From Onchidella celtica (lineage: Eukaryota; Mollusca; Gastropoda; Systellommatophora; Onchidiidae), in NCBI GenBank assembly GCA_963931925.1, contig OZ007580.1, positions 185,001 through 249,000 of the forward strand: a stretch of 64,000 nt of DNA, given 5' to 3'. This document shows, in pieces, positions 45,341 to 55,910 of the stretch; the first letter of the stretch is position 1; every line of letters starts with the position of its first letter. Below the pieces are notes generated by a model. It did not search any database, was not told the origin of the DNA, and worked only from the letters and a program-made list of their open reading frames with translations. The translations under genes were made by a program, and so were the position numbers.

Positions 45341-46738
45341 GATATGTTAAAGTCTGTAAATAGTAAGTATTTACCTACTATTAAGGTATATCGCGGTATC
45401 AATTATATTATATGAACAGTTATTGACTGTTAATATTATTTCAGTGTCTTATGTTAGCACTGCTTCGCGAAAAGAACGTTCTATCTCTCTCTCTGAAAAT
45501 TACAGGCAGTATCACTTAAACTGCAAAAACTTTATCTCTCTCTCTCTCTCTGAATATAAATTCTAGTAAGGCAGTGCCGTCTATCCGTTGCTCCCACTGC
45601 AATAAAATACTATATATCGCCTTTACTGCGATAAATTAATGTCTTGAGTGATCACTCTCAAAATTTATGTCTCTCTCAACGCGACAAACCAGTGTCCTCT
45701 GTTATCACTGTCAAAAATGAATCGCTCTCTCAATGCAATGAATCAAAAATATATCTCTCTCTCAACACGACAAATTTGAAATATCTCTCTCTTCTCAAAA
45801 AGCGGACACGCAGTGTCTTCTGTTACCACTGCAAAATTATTCTCTCTAGAACTATCTTCAACGTGAAATTGTCACGTGAACCAAAATTTATTATATCTCT
45901 CTCTCACATATGTCAATACCAGATTTCAATTCAACGTGGTTTTAGCACGTGAAACACCTCAGGCATATATTGTAAACATATCAATGTTAGTATAGTAGTT
46001 TAAAGTTTATAATAAGCAAAAAGAAATACAATAAACAGGACGCTATACTGACAAGTAAAACGAACGGTAACAGACCCTACAAGTCCTAACTTATTTTACA
46101 GAAAGTTTGAGAAGAAAACAGGAGAGACATCTTCCTAAAGAAAAGTGAGGAAGTAAGAAAAACGCCACAATCTATACGAATAATAGATCCCTAATAGAAC
46201 TATTCACAGTGAAGCAAATCCCCCCGAGTTATTATAAATAGCCACCAAGGCACTCCAATATCCTTCGTAATGGCAAAGAAGATATGCTAAACTATGACCC
46301 CAACCAACCTCCCGCACTTAAACTAAACATATAGTAAGTAGTAAAATGGCCTGGAAAACACACACACAGAGCGGAAAGTACGTCGCCCTCCTCAAGACTG
46401 TTAGATAGATGATTCACTTAACTTTGTTTTTGAGGAATTCAGATGGTATGTATCCCTAATCCACAGCTCCAAGCCCAAAAAACTGTATTTCCGTCTGAGG
46501 TAGATCTGTACGGTGAAAGGGTTCCCTCGCCGGTGTCCACGGGTCAATGGGATGTTGAATTCACCATATGAAATTGAAATACAAAATATTAAATTAATAC
46601 AAATTGCCTAAAATCGATAATAAAAGACCTGAAAACATAATATTACAAGAGTACAATATCAAATAATGGAATAAAAAAATACAATAGGTTTTAAATAATT
46701 TACTTAAATGGCATGGCGTTATCTAAAGTTCTTTTAAG
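45341..46738 (-). other. Leader of copy 2 with hairpin and CT-run modules
   Basis: Same modular leader as copy 1 (modules 45438-45963). It contains the extra 71 bp between about 46566 and 46640, bounded by CATA at each end. Deletion between the two CATA repeats would give exactly the copy 1 sequence. Confidence 0.75.
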
Positions 46739-46750
46739 GGTCCCTCTCCA
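46739..46750 (-). promoter_or_regulatory. Putative primer-binding site, copy 2
   Basis: Minus-strand TGGAGAGGGACC next to LTR 3, identical to copy 1. Confidence 0.6.
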
Positions 46751-46751
46751 G

Positions 46752-48023
46752 TGTTACGATTTGGGTCCAACCCTCGCGTGTTATGGGGTGATTAATTATA
46801 AATTTAAGTGTTCGACTGCATTTTAACTATCGAGAGGTTTTTAACAAATTACTCTGCCATACCATGCCACATACACTAATAACAATTTCGAATAAGTTAT
46901 ATCAAGGACCTTGTAGGGCCACAAATTTATTACTTAAAATTCCTAACAATTTCGTCTATCGTTACATATTAAAAAGACAACATCAGCAGCATCAAATGAA
47001 AATACTATAAATACATAACTAGAAGTCTCCTCTAGATTCTTAAAAGATTAGAAATTCTATATCATTCTGACTCATTCACAGTCTACTTAGTAATTAATTA
47101 TCTTCAGAAATATAGTCTGCCTACTATCTTGCAAATAATATTCTTATGTCTCAGACGACAATATTAACTCAGTAATAGCTTATAAAGGATCAAAACCGTC
47201 AAGACACACTGACGTAGTTAAGATAGATCTAGATCTGCTCTAGGATGGGCTGGCAATCCCCAGCCTCATCCAGACACATCAATTACAATTTACAAATGTG
47301 TATACCAGACACTCAATCTAGATCTAATTGCAAGTAAAAAACATTATAGTCTTGCATTCCTTTGGTAGCACTTCTACTGGAAAATTAGGGTCAGATTCAC
47401 GTCATCGTCGACGCACTGTCTCGAAACTTATGATTGGTTCCCTGAAACGATATCAGGGAACTGGAGAAAATAGCTGTGGGTAATTCCATTGTCTATCAAG
47501 GACATAGACATGTCTTTAACAGTCTCATGATTCTCTCAGGCCGAATCTTAAGCCGACACCCTCGCAGGAGGAAAGGATCTGCATGGAGTGGAGAAACCTA
47601 AAGATGGCTTCGCTTATATCTTCTGCAATCCCAGCCAACTGCTCAAATTTGATTGGTGCATCCATTTCGAGCTCAGCTCGCAGTCTATTAATAGTAACAG
47701 ACAAAGTTAAATTACTATGTCAAAAGCTTTCGTAAAGTCTCTACACCCTCTACGTTTTATGTACGAATTTATTCACTCCTTATTCGCCCCGTCTTTCCTT
47801 GCTAAAGTACACCCAAACCACGGGGTCGAAAACTGCACCGTCACTGTTAATTTATCCATTCGTTCTATCTTGCCCCACTTTCTTTCCATCTCTAAGAAAA
47901 AGCGTTTCAAAAACAAACTGTCCACGGGAATAGTTCAAGGACGTTTGCACTGGCCAAAATCAATGATGACATGAAATAAACAAAGCGTGACCCAGCACGG
48001 CAATTCAAATCCTAACCCTGACA
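46752..48023 (-). repeat. Array LTR 3 (outer, 5' LTR of copy 2)
   Basis: 1272 bp, one extra A near 47194 relative to LTRs 1 and 2. It is followed by target copy AGGAC (48024-48028). Confidence 0.95.
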
Positions 48024-50225
48024 AGGACTGACTTCATGTTCGAGTTGAATATTCTCAGCTTTGTTTTTAGAGATATATCCTTGGTTCTCCAAATCTTGCT
48101 TAAGGACGTGAAAGCTGCCTGTGCCTTTCCAATTCGTGCTTTGACTTCTGCCTCTGTTCCTCCCTTATTGTCAATGATACTACCAAGATAGCAGAAGGAC
48201 TCTACATCTTCCAGTGGTTGATCTCCTACTCTGACTTGTTCGCTTGGGGGTGCAACAATTTTTAGGACCTTCGACTTCGCAGGATGTATCCTCAATCCAA
48301 TAGATTCTGAAATTTTGTTTAGAGCTGTAGTCTTTGCTTGCATCTGGTCGTGTGTGTGCGACAATAGTGCCAAGTCATCTGCAAAATCTAGATCGTCCAG
48401 CTGTGTCCATGGGGTCCATTGTATGCCATTTCTTCCTCCACTGGTGGTTTCTTTCATAAGCCAATCAATCACCAGGATAAACAGAAACGGGGACAGCAAA
48501 CAACCCTGCCTAACACCAGTCTTGATATCAAAGCTGTCAGTAAGCTCGCCATCGTGTACGACTCTGCAACTTGTCCCCTCGTACATGCTCTTGATAAGAT
48601 TCACCATCTTCTCAGGGATTCCATAATGTCTCAATATTCTCCACGGTGTTTCTCTATCGATGCTATCAAAGGCCTTCTCGTAGTCAAGGACGTTCACTAT
48701 CAGTTGGGAGCTCCACTCTAGCGACTGCTCTACTATGATTCTCAGCGTGGCGATCTGGTCGGTGGTTGATCGATTACTCCTGAAACCAGCTTGCTCCTCA
48801 CGAAGTTTTGGGTCTGTTGCATTCTGTATTCGCTTGAGAATAATCCGATTGAAAACCTTTCCTGGGATGGAGAGAAGTGTGATTCCTCTGTATTTACTAC
48901 AATTGCCGAGGTCCCCTTTTTTTGGAAGCGTCACGAGGTGTCCTTCCTTCCAGTCCTTTGGAAACTTGCCTCCGATCCAAATCCTCGAGAATAGTGAGTG
49001 CAGACCCTCTGCAGCCCCAGCAGCATCTGCCTTCAGCGCCTCTGGTGGGATCTGGTCTGGTCCGGCTGCCTTGCCTCGATTTAACTGCTTTATGGCATCA
49101 TTAATCTCTGCTTTAGTCGGAGGGTCGCAACTGATCGGTAAATCATTTTTTGCGGGTAGAATGTCGGGTGGGTTGCTTGGTGGAGGTCTGTTCAAGAGGC
49201 TGTTAAAATGTTCTATCCATCTTTTTGCCTGAGCTTCCTTTCCAAAAAATAGCCTTCCTGTTGTAATCCTTGACAGGAACTTCAGGTTTTCCATATTTTC
49301 CAGCAAGAGTCTTTTTAGTCTGGTAGAGGATCCTCATGTGTCCTCCTGTTGCTGCCTTCTCTGCTTTCTCTGCTAACATTCCTATGAACTCCTCTTTGTC
49401 TTTTTAAATTGATTTTTTGACCTCTTTAGCTGATGCTCGGTACTCTTCCTGGTTACCAACTCTTGAGCTTCTTTTACGACTTGCATTTACCTGTTCTTTT
49501 AGGTCTCTTCTTATCCTTATCAAGTCCAGTGATTTTTGACTGATCCATTCCTTGTGTTCCAATTTCTTTTCCCCAAGAACATCCTGACATGTCGATGTAA
49601 ATACTCCTTTTACCTTAGCCCAGTGATCTCCAAATCTACTGTCTCTTCGAGGTCAACAAGGGGTTTGAATCTATTCCTCAGCGTCAGCTGGAACTCTTCC
49701 TTCTTGTCTCCATCCAGAAGGCTCACTTGAAACTTTCTCCTCTTTGTTCCTGCTCTGGTACCTTGTTTCTTGAGGCGGAGTTTGAGTCTTGCCAGCAGCA
49801 TGGTATGGTCAGATCCAACATCAGCTCCTCTCTGTACTATGACATCCTCCAGTGAGCGTCTGAATTGTCGGGTGATGCAAAAGTGGTCAATCTGGTTTTC
49901 AGTTACTCCGCCCGGTGAAATCCAAGTGGCCTTATGGATCCTCTTGTGTGGGAATACTGAACCTCCAATCACATAGCTGTTAAATGCGCAGAAACTTGCA
50001 AACCGCTCTCCATTCTCATTCATTTGTCCCAAACCATTACACCCCATAATGTCCTTATACCCTGTATTGTCCTGTCCTATCTTGGCAATGGCGTCTCCCA
50101 TTATAATGTTCACATCTTTTCTTGGCAATGTGTCAACTATTTCCTGAAGCTGGTTGTAGAAATCATCCTTGTCCTCATCGGTTGCTTCATTTGTTGGGGC
50201 GTATATCTGCCTTCCTGCCACAAAA
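48024..50225 (-). pseudogene. LINE 1: endonuclease and reverse transcriptase, 5' part
   Basis: A non-LTR retrotransposon, broken by frameshifts. The upstream frame (50225-49610) is the end of an APE-type endonuclease, with IYAPTNEA, GDAIAKIG (normally GDFNAKVG), NQIDHF and VGSDHTML. The RT frame (49306-48024) has GKAAGPDQIPPEAL, YRGITLLS, QAGFRSNRST, DYEKAFDSID, GVRQGCLLSPFLF and the catalytic FADD box (residues 308-311). The frame is interrupted after FNSNMKSV by the tandem array and resumes at 31074. The 5' end is truncated near 50225. The substituted GDFN motif predicts a dead endonuclease. Clade assignment (RTE-like) is tentative. Confidence 0.88.
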
Positions 50226-53200
50226 GGTACACAAAAATCCTGGATGCATTCCAAGACAATAGAGATGGGATTGTCATGAATAATGTGTTTGATTCATCAT
50301 TCCGAGTCTTCGCAAAGAAAACGTTGGAATAAAGAATACTAAATGGAGGTGAGGTTCTGAGAATGAAGTCACTGACAGACTTATTCATTCAAACAGTAAA
50401 GTGGGCCGAAGGCGTTGATGCTGTAGGATATAGGAATCATAATCTTAAGAGAAGGATAAAGAAAGCCTATCCTCAGATCAGGTTTGTAAAACCCAGCCGA
50501 AGTAATGAATCAGAACTTGTCTTCTGTGACAGTGATGCACCTCCAGAATCTGGTTCCAGATGACAGTGAAAAGGAGACAATAACAGTTCAGATGAGAGTG
50601 AATGTGACACAAACAGGAGTTATAGGTCTACTCTTGATGAGCAGAGATGTATTTACCATGCTGCTAACATTTTAAAGAACACAATTTCATGCTCTACATT
50701 TCCAAATTGGTGGCCCCACACTGCTAGTGATTTAGGTCTAGAAAATACAGAGCTGGTAGTTCCTGTGCCAGTTTACAATTTCCTGGCATGGATGGCAGGC
50801 CTCTCTGAAGATGGCACAGAAGAAAGAGACAATCTGTCACCTCAGCATGAAAGGAAAATTCTGTCCATTGCACAAGACATCATTTATCTTCATAGCAATG
50901 GCAAAAAGCAGCATCCAAAACACTGGGCACTAGGAATGACTATCCGTCATGTGACAAATTCCTCCAAGTTAATTGGAATTCTAAATGGCCTCGGACATTG
51001 TGTTTCACACTCGAGTGTATTGGAACATGACACGGCTCTTGCCACCCTTCAAATTAACAGGGATAAAATTGCCCCTCCTGAAATGGAAAGTGGATTTTTT
51101 TCAACCCTGGTATGGGACAACAATGACTTTGGTGAGGAAACTCTCTCTGGCAGCGGTACCACTCATAACACAAATGGAATAATAATACAAAGATCTTCTC
51201 CAGATTGCAACACTGACCCATCTGACAAAATGTCTTTGCCAAAAAGTAAATGTAGAACAATTTCTCCACCATCCTCAGAAATTCCTGCTTATGTAAACAA
51301 GAACAAACAAGGACCAGTGACAATGGAGGAAGTGGAGCTCATGAGTGATGAAAGTTCCAAGCTCCTAAAGCAACCCAATTTTACCGACTTGGCATTTTGT
51401 TTGTCAAAACTTCCCGAGATCACAGAAAATCAACTACCAGGGTGGACAGGATTTAATACTGAACTTGCCAAAGATTCAAGTTCATGCAGACATTGGTTAT
51501 CTTCCCATCACTGATGACTCTCCAACGCAAATGAATACGGTCGTACTGCATCCTGCACAGGAGTATTGAGATTGCAAATGAATACGGTCGTACTGCATCC
51601 TGCACAGGAGTATTGAGATTGCAAATGAATACGGTCGTACTGCATCCTGCACAGGAGTATTGAGATTGCAAATGAATACGGTCGTACTGCATCCTGCACA
51701 GGAGTATTGAGATTGCAAATGAATACGGTCGTACTGCATCCTGCACAGGAGTATTGAGATTGCAAATGAATACGGTCGTACTGCATCCTGCAGAGGAGTA
51801 TTGAGATTGCAAATGAATACGGTCGTACTGCATCCTGCACAGGAGTATTGAGATTGCAAATGAATACGGTCGTACTGCATCCTGCACAGGAGTATTGAGA
51901 TTGCAAATGAATACGGTCGTACTGCATCCTGCACAGGAGTATTGAGATTGCAAATGAATACGGTGTACTGCATCCTGCAGAGGAGTATTGAGATTGCAAA
52001 TGAATACGGTCGTACTGCATCCTGCACAGGAGTATTGAGATTGCAAATGAATACGGTCGTACTGCATCCTGCACAGGACTATTGAGATTGCAAATGAATA
52101 CGGTCGTACTGCATCCTGCACAGGAGTATTGAGATTGCAAATGAATACGGCCGTACTGCATCCTGCACAGGAGTATTGAGATTGCAAATGAATACGGTCG
52201 TACTGCATCCTGCAGAGGAGTATTGAGATTGCAAATGAATACGGTCGTACTGCATCCTGCACAGGAGTATTGAGATTGCAAATGAATACGGTCGTACTGC
52301 ATCCTGCACAGGAGTATTGAGATTGCAAATGAATACGGTCGTACTGCATCCTGCACAGGAGTATTGAGATTGCAAATGAATACGGTCGTACTGCATCCTG
52401 CAGAGGAGTATTGAGATTGCAAATGAATACGGTCGTACTGCATCCTGCACAGGAGTATTGAGATTGCAAATGAATACGGTGTACTGCATCCTGCACAGGA
52501 GTATTGAGATTGCAAATGAATACGGTGTACTGCATCCTGCAGAGGAGTATTGAGATTGCAAATGAATACGGTGTACTGCATCCTGCAGAGGAGTATTGAG
52601 ATTGCAAATGAATACGGTGTACTGCATCCTGCAGAGGAGTATTGAGATTGCAAATGAATACGGTGTACTGCATCCTGCAGAGGAGTATTGAGATTGCAAA
52701 TGAACTGGAGCTGCAACATATTGTGCTTGTCATGGATCAAGCCATCTATGCAAAAGCTCAACAAATCCGCTTGCAGAACAGTGAATTTCTGAAAAGAATT
52801 GTTATACGCCTGGGGGATTTCCACACAACCATGGCTTTCATAGGGGTTTTAGGTAAGAGATACCACGTCTAATCAGATCACCATCCACACTCCCGCCACT
52901 GATGTATTGGTACTTTCCTTGTGTCACCAGAAGGATATAGTTGCAAAGACTTTTGTGAACCCTGGTAATCGCATCATTTCAGTTTCAGAGATTGCCAGTC
53001 AAAAAGATGAAGGTACTTGCAGCGCTCTCCCCAGTCTTCATGTTTTCGCAGGATGTGACAGTGTGAGTGCTTTCCGTAACAAAGGCAAAATAAAAGGAGT
53101 CAGTCTTCTCTCCAAACACATTGATGCTTTTCAAAAGCTGGGGTTGTCATGGGATTGTGAGGATTCAACTGTCGATGCCTTGGAGAAGTTCACTTGCCAG

Positions 53201-53299
53201 TTTTTTGGACATTTAACTCTTGTGAGTCTGTCGACCAAGCTCGATACAACTGGTTTCGTCTTGGGAGCAAATCCGATGTCTCTTTGCCCCCAAACAAAG
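50226..53299 (+). pseudogene. Broken copy of an unrecognised metazoan protein gene
   Basis: Coding blocks in shifting frames run left to right. They include ILDAFQDNRDGIVMNNVFDS, then MKSLTDLFIQTVKWAEGVDA (50363-50563), then a long block from about 50577 to 51465 (CSTFPNWWPHTASDL, YNFLAWMAGLSEDG, LPGWTGFNTELAK). After a one-base shift come VHADIGYLPITDDSPTQMNT, a minisatellite, then HIVLVMDQAIYAKAQQIR and RIVIRLGDFHTTMAFIGVLG. A jump leads to ITIHTPATDVLVLSL and HVFAGCDSVSAF (52874-53299). I recall similar intronless multicopy proteins in many invertebrate genomes but know no function. The TDVLVL and GCDSVSAF pair looks like acidic motifs of PIN/FEN-type nucleases, which is weak inference. 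It is broken by stops, frameshifts, a large internal deletion at 52863-52873 and a lost 3' end. Confidence 0.6.
51527..52704. repeat. 46/47-bp minisatellite, 25 units, derived from coding sequence
   Basis: Twenty-five units start at successive GCAAATGAA motifs: 19 of 47 bp and 6 of 46 bp (sum 1169, matching the distance exactly). The 46-bp form fits the reading frame of the host pseudogene (YCILQRSIEIANE); the 47-bp form has an extra C (GGTCGTACTG versus GGTGTACTG). The right end holds mostly the 46-bp, CAGAGG-type units and the left end mostly 47-bp, CACAGG-type units. The reverse strand is open in all frames and gives spurious frames of over 400 codons. Confidence 0.96.
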
Positions 53300-53697
53300 A
53301 CATAACATATAGCGAGAGAGCTGATAAAAGTGACAGAGAGAGCTCTAGAAAGAAAGGTCTGGGTGGACTGACCTAAAGAGTCCACACTGCGCTGTCCTGA
53401 TTTTCACGCCTGCGACTAGTAGGTGTGAATAACGGTAACTTGTGTTATTCGCTCATAGGCATTGAGATAGAGAGAAACCACAGCTTGGACTCGACGAACG
53501 AGCGTCCTGTATCGTAAAACTATCTCCATAATATGATTGAAGAATTATTGCACGTTGTTAATGATAGTGATTGAGTGATTGCATATATATATATATTTAT
53601 ACAAGCTGCTTAAATACCTACAAGCCAATTTGTGGCTTCTGTAGGTTTTGAAAACGTACTGGGCCATCCCGGCTTTCACAGTGTTCTTATATTCCCT
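53300..53697. other. Anonymous DNA left of a solo LTR
   Basis: Homology to the pseudogene stops at 53299. A near-perfect inverted repeat, CCTACAAGCC...GGCTTCTGTAGG (about 53618-53646), could form a hairpin. An AT run is at 53584-53597. Confidence 0.5.
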
Positions 53698-54945
53698 TGT
53701 CAAGAACAGATTTAATTCATAAATGTTTCCACTGACTAAATTTTTGTGAGAGAGCAGTGAGTAATTTTTACAAACGTAATTATTGTGCGAGCCAGCATAA
53801 CGTGGTCTCGTAAACAATTTGTTTTGAACAGTTTTTTTCCTAAAAGATAGACAGAAGGTGTGGGGAAGGATAGACGGACAGCGTAGGTGTGCATGGCTGA
53901 GCACTTTTTATATCTCGTGTTTTGAACTAGGTTTAGTAGAGAGGGAAGGGGTGAGTAGGAATTAAATGTTATTGAGACGTCTGTTGACGTACAGAAAATC
54001 CGTGATCCAGAGTAAAAGCCCGGGGTTTTGAACATGTTAAGAATTTATTGCTATAAAATTACACTTTATTGTCTTGAGTGATTCGACCTTTGATGTCGAC
54101 CCAAGGTCGTTGCGTAGGGCTGTTACTTAAAATAACTCAGTTCGGCAGCTGAGCTAGAAGTGGTTGCACCAATCACAATCCAGGAATTAGACGGTAAGCT
54201 GCAGATGCAGTCCAGTATTTAAGGCCATACAGAACTTAGTTCTGGGCCACATGTAGACAATCCATTTACGAGGTGGACGGCGAGCTCTCAGCCAGATGAG
54301 AAGTCATAGAGACGCAGCGATTGAGCTGATATGTACAGTGATGGAGCATTGTCAGAAATCTACGCTCCTGAGCCCAAGCTTACTTGTTTGAGCATTAAAC
54401 CCACAGCGCTAATATCAACAGCCCTCACATTGTGAGGGCCGAATGGTGAGCTAAAGATTTTAATTCCATGCTGAATTTACAGCCACCTACACATGTAGAC
54501 TGTTGACCAGTACTGCCAGACCACATGCATTTCCCGCGACCACGTGTGAACTACACCAGAGCGCGCCTGGCAGAGACGCTATATAAATATGTTTTAGTAT
54601 GAAGAGAGATAGAACTTTAAACCTTACAGGATCCGTCGCCCTCGGGCGCGGATTCTTTTGAATGTAAATTTATTGTGACTTAGATAACTTCATATTACAT
54701 TGCCTTAAGTACTTCATAGTTGCTCCTCAGCTTAGCTGAGCATTTTCAGTTGCTATTGTATTCGTTATCTATTGTATATTTTATCTTTGAATTTGTTAGA
54801 TATATAAACTTTGCAGTCTGTTACTCAAATTGATTTATTTAGTTTTTAGAGTGAAAGTTGTTTAATTGTTGTTGTTTTTTTTGTGCTCGTGTGATTGGGA
54901 AGCGGACCTCTTGATCTATATTCCCCAAAATCCCGATCCGCGACA
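53698..54945 (+). repeat. Solo LTR, third family, second copy
   Basis: 1248 bp, TGTCAAGAACAG to GATCCGCGACA, in reverse orientation to 25729-26966. The flanks are TCCCT and ACCCT, a probable target duplication with one mismatch. No internal region. Confidence 0.85.
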
Positions 54946-55192
54946 ACCCTTGTAATATTGATTGCAGTAAATTACATTAGGATAAGTTAGTAATTGGAAT
55001 TTTTACTTTGAACATACCTATATTGTGATTTGTTTCATATATTTATATTTTGTGTAATATTACGGCCCGGCCGGCCTGACAAACATATACTTTTGTTTAT
55101 TTAATAATTTCTTGAGTGTTTGTGTCCGAGTGTGAGTTAGCTGCCTCTTGTGCAGTCATTAGATCCCCAAGACTTAACTCTGCTCGTGACAC
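54946..55192. other. Anonymous DNA right of the solo LTR
   Basis: AT-rich, no gene. The right edge on the minus strand reads TGTCACGAGCAG, like the starts of the 27671 and 30428 repeats, so another LTR edge may lie here. Confidence 0.4.
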
Positions 55193-55910
55193 TGTGTCTG
55201 TGTCTGTGTCTATGTCTGTGTCCATGTCTGTATCTATGTCTGTGCCTGTGTCTATGTCTGTGTCCATGTCTGTGTCTATGTCTATGTCTGTGACTGTGTC
55301 TGTGTCTGTGTCTATGTCTGTGTCCATGTCTGTGTCTATGTCCATGTCTGTGCCTATGTCTGTGTCCATGTCTGTGTCCATGTCTGTGTCCATGTCTGTG
55401 TCCATGTCTGTGTCCATGTCTGTGTCCATGTCTGTGTCTATGTCTGTGCCTGTGTCCATGCCTGTGCTTGTGTCCATTTCTGTGTCCATTTCTGTGTCCA
55501 TTTCTGTGTCCATGTCTGTGTCCATGTCTGTGTCCATGTCTGTGTCCATGTCCATGTCTGTGTCCATGTCTGTGTCCATGTCTGTGTCCATGTCTGTGTC
55601 CATGTCTGTGCTTGTGTCCATGTCTGTGTCCATGTCTGTGTCCATGTCTGTGTCCATGTCTGTGTCTATGTCTATGTCTGTGCCTGTGTCCATGTCTGTG
55701 TCTGTGTCCATGTCTGTGTCTGTGTCCATGTCTGTGTCTGTGTCCATGTCTGTGTCCATGTCTGTGTCTTTGTCCATGTCTGTGTCCATGTCTGTGTCTG
55801 TGTCCATGTCTGTGTCCATGTCTGTGTCCATGTCTGTGTCCATGTCTGTGTCCATGTCTGTGTCTATGTCTGTGTCCATGTCTGTGTCCATGTCTGTGTC
55901 CATGTCTGTG
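55193..55910. repeat. 6/12-bp minisatellite (TGTCTGTGTCCA)n
   Basis: About 720 bp of TGTCTGTGTCCA, TGTCTGTGTCTA and variant units. All frames on both strands are almost free of stops, which gives artificial Met-Asp-Thr-Asp, His-Arg-His-Gly and Cys-Pro-Cys-Leu proteins. Confidence 0.97.

Larger units (their letters stand above)
31075..48023 (-). mobile_element. Family 2 tandem array: LTR-internal-LTR-internal-LTR
   Basis: Three LTRs (31075-32345, 38878-40148 and 46752-48023) alternate with two internal regions of 6532 and 6603 bp. The only target duplication is AGGAC at the outer edges (31070-31074 and 48024-48028); the central LTR is flanked by a primer site on one side and a purine tract on the other. 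Both internal regions encode an uninterrupted 1504-codon Gmr1-like polyprotein. The internal regions differ by a 71-bp indel and five amino acids, so this is not a perfect recent duplication of a single copy. The array sits inside LINE 1. Confidence 0.95.

Noticed and set aside
51453-52824. Frames of over 400 codons on the minus strand with repeated Cys-rich motifs, resembling a repeat protein or, by spacing, a CRISPR array
   Set aside because: The units are head to tail without spacers and derive from a plus-strand coding segment. All reverse frames are open by accident of the unit.
53300-55192. An outer LTR element enclosing the solo LTR at 53698
   Set aside because: The right edge reads TGTCACGAG on the minus strand, but the left edge has no matching CA end and no target duplication.
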